From RGIG4140 sp045532865 (GTDB lineage: Bacteria > Pseudomonadota > Alphaproteobacteria > CAAHEQ01 > UBA3637): a stretch of 6,926 nt of DNA. The stretch is from NCBI GenBank assembly GCA_045532865.1, contig JAZSGT010000067.1, forward strand, positions 1 through 6,926. The letters are read 5' to 3'. Under the pieces are notes generated by a model. The model searched no databases. It was not told where the DNA came from and was given only the letters and a program-made list of their open reading frames with translations. The translations under genes were made by a program, and so were the position numbers. Below are positions 1-5,454 of the stretch, piece after piece; within the stretch, counting starts at the first letter, position 1, and every line of letters starts with the position of its first letter.

Positions 1-2
1 TA

Positions 3-185
3 GTAAGTTAAAAATCTGCTTTTAAGGGCAACCTAGGGACACTTGCGCCTCCTTCGAGTACGCCAGCCAATGTACACGTCAGTCGGCGAAGTATCGCCTA
101 TCTTACACCTTAAAATCATTTTTTAACCCATCACATAAAGCTGGGTTTCTTTTTTTAACCCATCACTTTAGACCGAGGTTAAAAA
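3..185 (-). repeat. Palindromic repeat unit U1 with leader (cluster I)
   Basis: This is a hairpin element read on the minus strand. Outer arms are GTTAAAAAT (7-15) against ATTTTTTAAC (118-127). A second stem pairs TTTTAAGG (20-27) with CCTTAAAA (108-115). Around the core, GGCGAAGTATCGCCTA (85-100) faces the loosely complementary TAGGGACACTTGCGCC (34-49). The core has GTAC (58-61) and GTACAC (72-77) around a GCCAGCCAAT loop. The leader on the minus strand (about 185 down to 128) carries two GAAACC..GCTTTATGTGATG-like copies, seen on the plus strand as TTTTTTAACCCATCAC at 119-134 and 151-166. The trailer, AACTTAC on the minus strand, is at 3-9. Function is unknown; it could be a structured RNA, a miniature mobile element or a recombination site. 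Confidence 0.75.
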
Positions 186-205
186 AAAGAGTGTCAGCTC
201 AAAAT

Positions 206-322
206 GAAACCTCGCCCCGTGGTACGTGTTAAGAGTCAGTTTTAAGAGAGGAAAGGTGGATAGAATCGATGCTTGACATGTACATTGGCTGGCGTACTTA
301 AGTTTAAAAAAAAACTCTTGCC
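206..322 (+). repeat. Palindromic repeat unit U2, right arm degraded
   Basis: The leader end GAAACCTCGC (206-215) runs into GGTACGTGTTAAGAG (221-235), the conserved unit start. The core ATGTACATTGGCTGGCGTACT matches the loop of U1. The right arm is missing or replaced by a poly-A tract; only AAGAGT (231-236) against ACTCTT (314-319) can still pair as an outer stem. No trailer (GTTGGGC) is visible. U2 is divergent from U1. The junction between their leaders has CGAGGTT (174-180) and AACCTCG (208-214), which are complementary. Confidence 0.65.
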
Positions 323-343
323 TAAAGTGGTGCCTCGAAAAAG

Positions 344-525
344 GAAACCTCGCTCTATGGTACGTGTTCAAAAGCGCTCAAAAGGGAAAGACTAGCCCCT
401 ACATCACACGGGTGCAGTGTACGGACCAAAAGGGCTTTGGCCCAAGGTACATAAACCCGTGTGATTTGGAGCTAGAATGTTCCTTTTCAGTGCTTTTGAA
501 CGCACAGCCAGTCGGGCCTTTTAAA
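344..525 (+). repeat. Palindromic repeat unit U3 (complete)
   Basis: The leader GAAACCTCGC (344-353) and GGTACGTGTT (359-368) open the unit. The hairpin spans 366-501, with perfect outer arms GTTCAAAAGC (366-375) and GCTTTTGAAC (492-501). An inner stem pairs TCACACGGGT with ACCCGTGTGA, and CTAGC pairs with GCTAG. The core is GTGTACGGAC...GGTAC, with an internal GGGC/GCCC mini-stem. The trailer ACGCACAGCCAGTCGGGCC follows at about 500-518. Internal arm sequence differs from the other units while complementarity is retained. The trailer runs into the stop codon of the minus-strand gene that ends at 521. Confidence 0.75.
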
Positions 526-871
526 CCCACTCCACCAGAGCCGTTGGATAAACTTGAACAGACCCCTCCTCTTCTTGTTTTTTGTCTTGATAAAGGCCAA
601 AAAGTTTGCCCTTTAGCTCTTCAGATTTAAGCGCTGCTGTAAAATCTGGTTTAGGCTCCATTGAAAGAGCAAGCTCTTGAATTTTAATAAGTTTTAAAAA
701 ACTTTCTTTTTTTGAATATCCTGCTTTTAAAGCATTGTTTTTTATTTCTTGCTCCAAAGAGGAAAGCTCTTTTAACAAAGGGGAAGAGCCTGTTTTTAAG
801 GCGACTTTTTTTTCATAAAACACAGGCTCTTCTTTTGTGTTTTTTTCTAAAAGGCAAACTTTTTTAGTCAT
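521..871 (-). CDS. Small charged phage protein, possibly terminase small-subunit-like
   Basis: This 116-residue Lys/Glu-rich protein has no signal peptide or membrane segment. Residues about 31-90 look helical. Within them, NALKAGYSKKES (46-57) resembles the AGYS-type helix-turn-helix of phage small terminases. DFTAALKSEELKGKLFGLYQDK (76-97) resembles the 'talkALelLgKhLGly.DK' segment of the phBC6A51-like small-terminase family. If real, it would recognise phage DNA for packaging, but the usual N-terminal region is short or missing, so this is a tentative match. A Shine-Dalgarno AAGGA (minus strand, 879-883) sits 7 nt before the ATG and overlaps the stop of the upstream gene, suggesting translational coupling. 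Its TAA at 521-523 lies at the edge of a repeat unit, so the C-terminus may be truncated. Alternatively, it is an unrelated small virion-region protein in the place of T7 gp15. Confidence 0.8.
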   Translation of the reverse strand: MTKKVCLLEKNTKEEPVFYEKKVALKTGSSPLLKELSSLEQEIKNNALKAGYSKKESFLKLIKIQELALSMEPKPDFTAALKSEELKGKLFGLYQDKKQEEEGSVQVYPTALVEWV

Positions 872-882
872 AACAAAATCCT

Positions 883-1593
883 TTATTCTAAACTACCAAA
901 ACCTTTCAAAACATTTGCCGTTGAATTTGCAATTGAGTTCATCCCATCAAAAATGCTTCTTTCATTTTGATAATTGGTTTTATCAATACCTAATTGAATT
1001 TCATAAATCTTGTTCATCAACTCTTCTTTTGTAAGCGTATTGGCAAGAAGCTCATAAATTTCATCCAACTTTGCTGTTCTGACATCATTGTTGAGTTCTG
1101 CATTTTTATAAGCGTTTGAAAACGTGTCATTAAAAATCTCATTACCAGCTGTAACAGACTGATAAGCTGCTTGATTAAGGGCGCTGTTTTGCGCTTGGGT
1201 CAGGTCATTCATGGCTCGTTGATAAGCCTCGGAGCCGACCGTTAAGCCTTGATTTAACAGTCTGGTGTTTAAATCATCTCTTTGCTGTTCATAACTTGGC
1301 ATTAAAGATGAAACATACGACTGCCAGACAGCGTTTTGCGCTTGTGCTCTGGCCTGATCAGAGCCATCTACCGAAGAAACATAATCTTCCAAGTTGCCAG
1401 ACAAATCAAACGCCTCTTGCTCCAAATTTTTGAGTGTATCATCTGCCATAGAGGTATCAACACCTCGATAGTAAGCCAATAAATTATCCAACGCCGTTGT
1501 GTCTTGTTGAGGGAACAAGGCGCTTCCAATTCCCCCATCACCATAGATGACAGACGAAATCCCTGAGGATACTTTTTTAAGTGAACTTGACAT
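883..1593 (-). CDS. Putative podovirus virion-associated / ejection protein
   Basis: This 236-residue soluble protein is rich in Gln, Asn, Ala and Ser and predicted mainly helical. The recognisable element is residues 100-130, SYEQQRDDLNTRLLNQGL followed by TVGSEAYQRAMND. It matches a 'L..QGL.pGSeAY..A..' motif I recall from small structural proteins in many podovirus tail modules. It lies directly after the GNAT-fold gene, the position of gp14 (internal virion protein, ejected with DNA) in T7-like order, so an ejection or core role is inferred from synteny. An amphipathic C-terminus (about 214-234, GMNSIANSTANVLKGF) could contact membrane or another tail protein. The start is supported by AAAGGA (minus strand, 1601-1606) at 7 nt spacing. 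Its stop codon overlaps the Shine-Dalgarno of the next gene. That it is a phage protein is fairly sure; the exact role is not. Confidence 0.85.
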   Translation of the reverse strand: MSSSLKKVSSGISSVIYGDGGIGSALFPQQDTTALDNLLAYYRGVDTSMADDTLKNLEQEAFDLSGNLEDYVSSVDGSDQARAQAQNAVWQSYVSSLMPSYEQQRDDLNTRLLNQGLTVGSEAYQRAMNDLTQAQNSALNQAAYQSVTAGNEIFNDTFSNAYKNAELNNDVRTAKLDEIYELLANTLTKEELMNKIYEIQLGIDKTNYQNERSIFDGMNSIANSTANVLKGFGSLE

Positions 1594-1620
1594 AAAATTT
1601 TCCTTTCAAAATAAAAAACG

Positions 1621-2049
1621 TTAAAATTTAAGTGGTTTTTTTAAAAGAGCCCAAACATAGGCATCTTCAAAAGATGGTAATTTTCCTTTGTTGAATTTAA
1701 AAAAGGATTTTAAACGTCCCTCTTTTTGAAATGAAAGACGCTCAAGCAAAGAGTTTGCCTTTTTGTTTGACACACGGGTCAAAGCACTGACACGCTTGAG
1801 TTTAAAATAGTCAAACGCCAAAAAGAAAAAAAACTTCAACACTTTTTTTGTACACCAGCGTTTGTCAAAAGAAACAAGCGTCCAAAAAGCATCATGCCCT
1901 TTTTTGTGATCTGTCCAAACCAAAATGGCAAGGAGTTTTTTGTCCTTTACCACTCCAATTGAAAAGAAAAAAGAGGCTAAATCCATTTCTAACCCCAGCA
2001 TTTTATGTGCCACATAGGCAAGCAAGGGCGATGAATCTAAAATCAGCAT
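1621..2049 (-). CDS. Podoviral GNAT-fold protein (T7 gp13-like class)
   Basis: The 142-residue protein matches the small GNAT-superfamily proteins found in podovirus tail modules and related to T7 gp13. The diagnostic part is residues 64-111: RWCTKKVLKFFFFLAFDYF, then LKRVSALTRVSNKKANSLLERL, then SFQKEG. This follows the RimJ/RimL-type pattern 'yaF..l...R..a.v...N..a..l.eklGF..EG'. SFEDAYVWALLKK (126-138) fits the closing strand. The usual acetyl-CoA-binding Q/RxxGxG loop is not visible; RWCTKK stands in its place, so catalysis is doubtful and a structural or assembly role is possible. The start is supported by a strong AAAGGAG (minus strand, 2057-2063). It lies between the gp10/gp12-like gene and the gp14-position gene, the expected order. 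Family assignment is good; biochemical activity is unknown. Confidence 0.87.
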   Translation of the reverse strand: MLILDSSPLLAYVAHKMLGLEMDLASFFFSIGVVKDKKLLAILVWTDHKKGHDAFWTLVSFDKRWCTKKVLKFFFFLAFDYFKLKRVSALTRVSNKKANSLLERLSFQKEGRLKSFFKFNKGKLPSFEDAYVWALLKKPLKF

Positions 2050-2099
2050 AAAAAAACTCCTTTAAAAATCAAAAAAAGTAAAAAAACATAAAAAAAGCA

Positions 2100-3722
2100 C
2101 TAATTTGCTCTTTCAAATCGCACCGAGGTTGAAAAAATTTGAACCGGTGTTCCCTTGGTTGCCGTAGATAGCACAAGGGAAAAATACGTTCCCGTTGCAA
2201 GTGTGGCAATCCAAATAGACTTTGACATACCAGCCAGGGTTGCCCATTTGGCAGAAGATGTTCCCTCTGAAGAAGAAACTGCTTTTTTTGTGCTCCACTT
2301 AAGCTGATTCCAAGGGGATTCGGCTTGATTTGAAATCAACGTTTCATAGGGTTTTTGGCTTGTGTCAAAATCTGTGTTCATATAAATATTAAGCGCAATG
2401 GGATGTGAAGCTTTGATTTTTGGGTTCAAAAGCGTTACTCTTTTTAGCTTTGAAGTTGAAAAATTTGTAAAAGCCTGTTCAATGCGTCCTTGAATGGGCA
2501 TACCATTATCTGAAAAACCTTCATCAAACAGATACACCCCATCATCTGAGGCAAAATAAAGCCTGTCATTTAAATGCACAAAATCGTGCGCCTTAATGCC
2601 CGTAAAACGTGCCCAAGCCCCTGTTGATGTGTTGCAAACAAATTGTTCATACCCTCTGGCATTGGGCGTGTTAAAAATCGCCAATCCCCCTTTGGGGTAT
2701 AAATGCGCTTGCCACCCATTTTTTTTGCCATAAAGCGTGGCTTTTTCTTCAATCAAAGCATTCACATGAACGCTAAAGGAAAACAAAGACGCACTGGCTC
2801 CTTCCAACGGAAGTGCTTTGGATAAAGGAATAAACCCTTCTTTTGAAATTAAAATTAAATCGCCATGGTATTTTAAAAAACACCGATCCCCCAAAGGAGC
2901 TGCCATTTGATAAACGCCTTTAAGCGTCCAATTATCAGCATCATTGGGGTCAATGCCTTTATAAACCAAAACTTCACCGTTTGAAGTGATAAAGCAAGTC
3001 AAATCATCCATGCCCTCACCACCGTCTTGTGTCCAAGAGGCCCCTGCAACCAGATGACCTGAAAAAGAGGAAACAGCAGACATATCAAAGCTGAGCAATT
3101 CACCTTGCACCTCACCAGCATTTTTTGTGTACCACACACGCATTGAGTTTTTTTCAATAAACCACAACCGTTGTTTTGAAATAAAAACATTCTTTAAATT
3201 GTTAAGAAAAAGCCCCTCTGCTTCAAAGGAAACGTTTTGAAACACACCAAAAGTTTCACCTGTTTCATCTGGAATATAAACCTTTGGCACATCAATGCCA
3301 TTAACCAAAAAAAGCCGGTCTTTAAACTGTACCCAGTTAACCAAGCCAACTGAAAACACCCCATCTGGTGTGGCTTGTTTCATTTTATTAATATAATCAA
3401 GACCAAAAACGTTATAATCTCGTTTTTGAGTGATTTCCAAAAGCTCATTATCTCCCAAAGCAAAAAATCTGTCTTGTCCTTTCAAACTGTGGTAAGGAAT
3501 AATTGTTCGAGGGGTAAAATACATTTTCCCTGCATGCGGTTTATATCCCTTTCGAAGCACAACAGATGAGGCCATGGGAATAAAATTATCCATTTGAATG
3601 GCTTGATTTAACTGCATATTGTCATAGCTTGAAGCGGCATTTAACCCACCAACAGGAGCTGGCAACACAGCATCATTCAAACGCATAACAGACCGGTTAG
3701 GCATTGTTCTTAAACTGGACAT
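2100..3722 (-). CDS. Tail nozzle/stabilisation protein (P22 gp10 / T7 gp12 class)
   Basis: This 540-residue virion protein probably forms the lower tail tube that extends the head-tail connector and seals packaged DNA. It is recognised by family signatures: GGLNAASSYDNMQLNQAI with QMDNF (25-47), LRKGY (56-60), SWTQDGGEGMDDLTCFITS with NGEVLVYKG (229-256), and GDLILISKEGFIPLSKAL (287-304). These beta-propeller-like blocks recur in podovirus proteins adjacent to the adaptor. The length fits the family. The start at 3722 is preferred over the in-frame ATG at 3761 because AAGGAGG lies 6 nt upstream of it, and the longer form adds 13 residues that merely translate this ribosome-binding site. The ORF overlaps the 3' end of the adaptor gene by 26 bp, so coupled translation is likely. 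No frameshift or internal stop is seen. Which of gp10 or gp12 it is closer to cannot be decided by eye. Confidence 0.9.
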   Translation of the reverse strand: MSSLRTMPNRSVMRLNDAVLPAPVGGLNAASSYDNMQLNQAIQMDNFIPMASSVVLRKGYKPHAGKMYFTPRTIIPYHSLKGQDRFFALGDNELLEITQKRDYNVFGLDYINKMKQATPDGVFSVGLVNWVQFKDRLFLVNGIDVPKVYIPDETGETFGVFQNVSFEAEGLFLNNLKNVFISKQRLWFIEKNSMRVWYTKNAGEVQGELLSFDMSAVSSFSGHLVAGASWTQDGGEGMDDLTCFITSNGEVLVYKGIDPNDADNWTLKGVYQMAAPLGDRCFLKYHGDLILISKEGFIPLSKALPLEGASASLFSFSVHVNALIEEKATLYGKKNGWQAHLYPKGGLAIFNTPNARGYEQFVCNTSTGAWARFTGIKAHDFVHLNDRLYFASDDGVYLFDEGFSDNGMPIQGRIEQAFTNFSTSKLKRVTLLNPKIKASHPIALNIYMNTDFDTSQKPYETLISNQAESPWNQLKWSTKKAVSSSEGTSSAKWATLAGMSKSIWIATLATGTYFSLVLSTATKGTPVQIFSTSVRFERAN

Positions 3723-4410
3723 AAATCCCTCCTTGATTTGAAAGAATTGGCGTGGAAACAAGCGAAATATTTTCCATAGATTGCGTGGTCATAAAGGCTT
3801 TTTTAAGTTCGTTTTTATATTCTAAAAACTCCTCATCATAAGCCATAGCATTTCGCTTGTACCAACGCCAAATAAGTGAAAGTTTGATTAAATATCTGTC
3901 AAACAATGCCGTATCCGTGTCTTTTGTGGGTGTGGATTTGAAAACCCAATCCCCATTTGTTTTTTCTTTTTCACGCACAACAGCATTTGAACGATATTGA
4001 AACACAATTTTTGACCCAATAGGTGGCAATTTTGAAAAACAAAACGCATTGCCTTTAAGCTGAAATTTCACCCGTCCATCATTTGTTTCAAACACCTTTG
4101 ATCGCATGAATGCTTCAGATGAAACAGAACCAATGACTTTTTCTTTTTTGTCTTTAATGTAAATGGTATCCGGCGTTAAACAAAAAAAGTCGTCCACAAT
4201 TTCTTCAATATCATAGACTTTTTCCCCTGTGATAAAAAAGCTGGCTTCCCTTTGTAATTGTTGCCAATCACCATAGCGTTTCAAGGCTTCAAGCGTGTCT
4301 GTCATTAAACTTAAAAACAAAATACTTTGAGGGTTGAATTTGTTAAAAAGTGATTGAGGTGGCTCTGTGCCAACAATGGCAGCCGCCTCTTGTGCAATAG
4401 TAAGTAACAT
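3697..4410 (-). CDS. Podovirus head-tail adaptor (P22 gp4 / T7 gp11-like)
   Basis: The 237-residue protein is probably the adaptor that forms a ring beneath the portal and docks the tail. The C-terminal helical signature is residues 167-198: TALFDRYLIKLSLIWRWYK followed by RNAMAYDEEFLEY. It matches the conserved 'lpd.li.lgliWRwk.a.g.dYae.f..Y' block of adaptor proteins next to gp10-like genes. The N-terminus (TIAQEAAAIVGTEPPQSLF, 4-22) and the central beta-rich part also fit. The ATG at 4410 follows AAAGGA (minus strand, 4417-4422). It is the first gene of the virion operon in this window and overlaps the next gene by 26 bp. In complete podoviruses the capsid and portal genes lie upstream; here repeat cluster II replaces them. 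Family call is confident. Confidence 0.87.
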   Translation of the reverse strand: MLLTIAQEAAAIVGTEPPQSLFNKFNPQSILFLSLMTDTLEALKRYGDWQQLQREASFFITGEKVYDIEEIVDDFFCLTPDTIYIKDKKEKVIGSVSSEAFMRSKVFETNDGRVKFQLKGNAFCFSKLPPIGSKIVFQYRSNAVVREKEKTNGDWVFKSTPTKDTDTALFDRYLIKLSLIWRWYKRNAMAYDEEFLEYKNELKKAFMTTQSMENISLVSTPILSNQGGIYVQFKNNA

Positions 4411-4416
4411 GATTTT

Positions 4417-4475
4417 TCCTTTCAGCTAAAAATAAAATACTCAGGCGCCTGTAAGTTCAAATGAGGCCCTAGCAA
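4417..4475 (-). promoter_or_regulatory. Leader of virion operon with weak promoter candidate and palindrome
   Basis: Upstream of the adaptor gene on the minus strand, TTGAAC (4455-4460) and TTTTAT (4432-4437) are spaced 17 bp and could be a weak sigma70-type -35/-10 pair. The spacer holds a perfect 10-bp palindrome CAGGCGCCTG (4442-4451), a possible operator. The strong ribosome-binding site AAAGGA is at 4417-4422. Each hexamer matches consensus at only about four positions, so transcription might instead start farther upstream, in the repeat cluster. Confidence 0.3.
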
Positions 4476-4666
4476 GAAAACCCGAGCGCCTGTGCGTTAA
4501 AAGCTAGCGCTCTAAGGGACATCTAAAGGTAAATTGCCAAACTCGAGTACCCCTCCGTTGCACTTCGATACCGTACACTTCGCTTGACAATTTCCTCTTT
4601 ATCTGTCGCCTTACAGCTTGCTCTTAACACGTACTACAAATCGAGGTTAAAAAAAGGGAAACCTCG
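4444..4666 (-). repeat. Palindromic repeat unit U7 with leader (cluster II, inverted copy of U6)
   Basis: On the minus strand the unit starts with AACCTCG (4642-4648) and GTACGTGTTAAGAGC. The hairpin spans 4628-4496, with outer arms GTTAAGAGC (4628-4620) and GCTTTTAAC (4504-4496). The trailer AACGCACAGGCGCTCGGG follows. A second trailer-like AACTTACAGGCGCC occurs near 4445-4459, suggesting a remnant of another unit end. Positions 4509-4634 are the left arm of a 126-bp inverted repeat with U6. U7 lies in the 5' leader region of the virion operon, in the same direction as transcription, so its hairpin could be part of that transcript. Confidence 0.75.
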
Positions 4667-4734
4667 TTCTCAAGTGATACCTCAAAAAAAAATGAAACCT
4701 CGCTTTATGTGATGTCTCGAAAATGAAACCTCGC
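4642..4734 (+). repeat. Short leader repeats (GAAACCTCGC type), three copies
   Basis: GAAACCTCG(T/C) starts at 4658, 4694 and 4725, giving spacings of 36 and 31 bp. The second copy continues CTTTATGTGATGTCTCGAAAAT; the third continues CTCTATGGTATGGGTTAAGAGC, which is the beginning of hairpin U4. The same leader occurs at 206 and 344, and in variant form on the minus strand before U1. The first copy also pairs with CGAGGTT (4642-4648), forming a 7-bp hairpin at the divergent junction of U7 and U4. Confidence 0.7.
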
Positions 4735-4907
4735 TCTATGGTATGGGTTAAGAGCAAGGCATAAAGGAGGAAATAAAGATAAAATCAGCGATTGACGTGT
4801 ACGGACAAAGAAGCGTCAGCGATAATGTACACGAATGAGTTGATTTTACTTTAGTTACCCTTTAGGCCGCCGGCTTTTAACTCACCGAAGGTTGGGCTTA
4901 AACAGAA
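4735..4907 (+). repeat. Palindromic repeat unit U4 (complete)
   Basis: The hairpin spans 4747-4881: outer arms GTTAAGAGC (4747-4755) and GCTTTTAAC (4873-4881) pair with one G-T wobble. A second stem pairs GGCaTAAAGG (4758-4767) with CCTTTAgGCC (4859-4868). The inner arm AAAATCA faces TGATTTT, and the core is GTGTACGGAC...GTACAC. The trailer CTCACCGAAGGTTGGGC ends near 4897. The second stem corresponds to GCTgTAAGG/CCTTAgAGC in U6 and CTcAAAAGG/CCTTTTcAG in U3, so both sides change together. Confidence 0.75.
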
Positions 4908-4997
4908 ATTGGCTGGCGTACTCGAAGGAGGCGCAAGTGTCCCTAGCTTGCCCTTAAAAGCAGATTTTTAACTTACAGCTCGTTGGGCTCAAAAGTC
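4908..4997 (+). repeat. Half repeat unit U5 (right half only)
   Basis: It consists of the core end GGCTGGCGTAC, one arm and the trailer AACTTACAGCTCGTTGGGC. Positions 4908-4976 are the reverse complement of 3-71 with a single mismatch, so it is the right half of a U1-type unit. There is no left arm next to it; it joins the trailer of U4 directly. It cannot fold alone as the other units do. Confidence 0.75.
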
Positions 4998-5163
4998 CTG
5001 TGGTACGTGTTAAGAGCAAGCTGTAAGGCGACAGGTAAAGAGGAAATTGTCAAGCGAAGTGTACGGTATCGAAGTGCAACGGAGGGGTACTCGAGTTTGG
5101 CAATTTACCTTTAGATGTCCCTTAGAGCACCAGCTCTTAACTTACAATCCGTTGGGCCCCAAA
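4998..5163 (+). repeat. Palindromic repeat unit U6 (complete)
   Basis: The hairpin spans 5009-5141 with perfect outer arms GTTAAGAGC (5009-5017) and GCTCTTAAC (5133-5141). A second stem pairs GCTgTAAGG (5020-5028) with CCTTAgAGC (5120-5128). Inside it AAATTGtCAA faces TTGgCAATTT, and the core is GTGTACGGTA...GGGGTAC. The trailer TTACAATCCGTTGGGCCCC closes the unit. Short open frames crossing it are by-products of the palindrome. Confidence 0.75.
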
Positions 5164-5450
5164 ACACCCATTTTACTCAACCTTACCCTAAAAAAAGGCA
5201 AATGTGAACACTTAAAAAAAGACAAAATGTGACACCATTGACAAATTGCGTTATTTTTATTTTTCAAAAAGTTAAATGCATTTTAATTCTTTATTCCTTT
5301 ATAAATAGAACAAAAAGAAACAAACAAATACACTTTAAAAAAAAGAATAAAAGAATAAAAAAAACATTCCCCCCTTTTTTTATACCCCCTTTTATAAAAA
5401 ACAAAAAAACAAGTAAAAAAAAATAAAAGTCGCTCTATACACGCACGCAA
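5164..5450. other. AT-rich non-coding stretch, possible DNA unwinding region
   Basis: No supported gene lies here; open frames have no ribosome-binding site and give low-complexity Lys/Phe-rich peptides. From about 5215 the sequence is almost entirely A/T, with long A runs and two short C runs around 5370-5390. Next to the DnaA-box cluster it would suit a DNA unwinding element, but no repeated 13-mers are obvious. Confidence 0.5.
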
Positions 5451-5454
5451 AACC

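Larger units (their letters stand above)
4509..5128. repeat. 126-bp inverted repeat (4509-4634 / 5003-5128) around a 368-bp spacer
   Basis: The arms are complementary over 126 bp with one mismatch (T at 4602). They coincide with most of units U7 and U6. Complementarity ends sharply at the outer edge: beyond 4509/5128 both sequences continue as different versions of the same unit family. The enclosed 4635-5002 segment carries the tandem leader repeats, U4 and U5. Such arms could support inversion of the spacer by homologous recombination or form a large cruciform. Near identity suggests recent duplication or ongoing gene conversion. Confidence 0.9.

Noticed and set aside
125..157. Plus-strand terminator (AACCCA/TGGGTT stem then T run)
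   Set aside because: The stem is only 6 bp, no plus-strand gene precedes it, and it is explained as two copies of the U1 leader repeat.
364..630. Plus-strand open frame
   Set aside because: It runs across repeat U3 and antisense to the 521-871 gene; no ribosome-binding site or recognisable protein.
3723..3761. Upstream in-frame ATG for the gp10/gp12-like gene
   Set aside because: It would translate the ribosome-binding site itself; the ATG at 3722 has AAGGAGG at ideal spacing.
4658..4755. CRISPR-like array from the three GAAACCTCGC copies
   Set aside because: Spacing is uneven (36 and 31 bp), conservation extends variably into the supposed spacers, and there are no cas genes.
4496..5163. 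Integron attC-like array (palindromes ending in GTTGGGC, which fits GTTRRRY)
   Set aside because: The paired arms run GTTAAGAGC to GCTCTTAAC, the reverse of attC core order. GTTGGGC lies outside the stem without a partner, and no cassette ORFs or integrase are present.
1..5163. Diversity-generating retroelement template/variable repeats
   Set aside because: No reverse transcriptase is present, the repeats are intergenic, and the differences between copies are not confined to adenines.
5047..5426. Two short plus-strand open frames
   Set aside because: The first is the palindromic repeat translated; the second is low-complexity Lys/Phe from AT-rich DNA.
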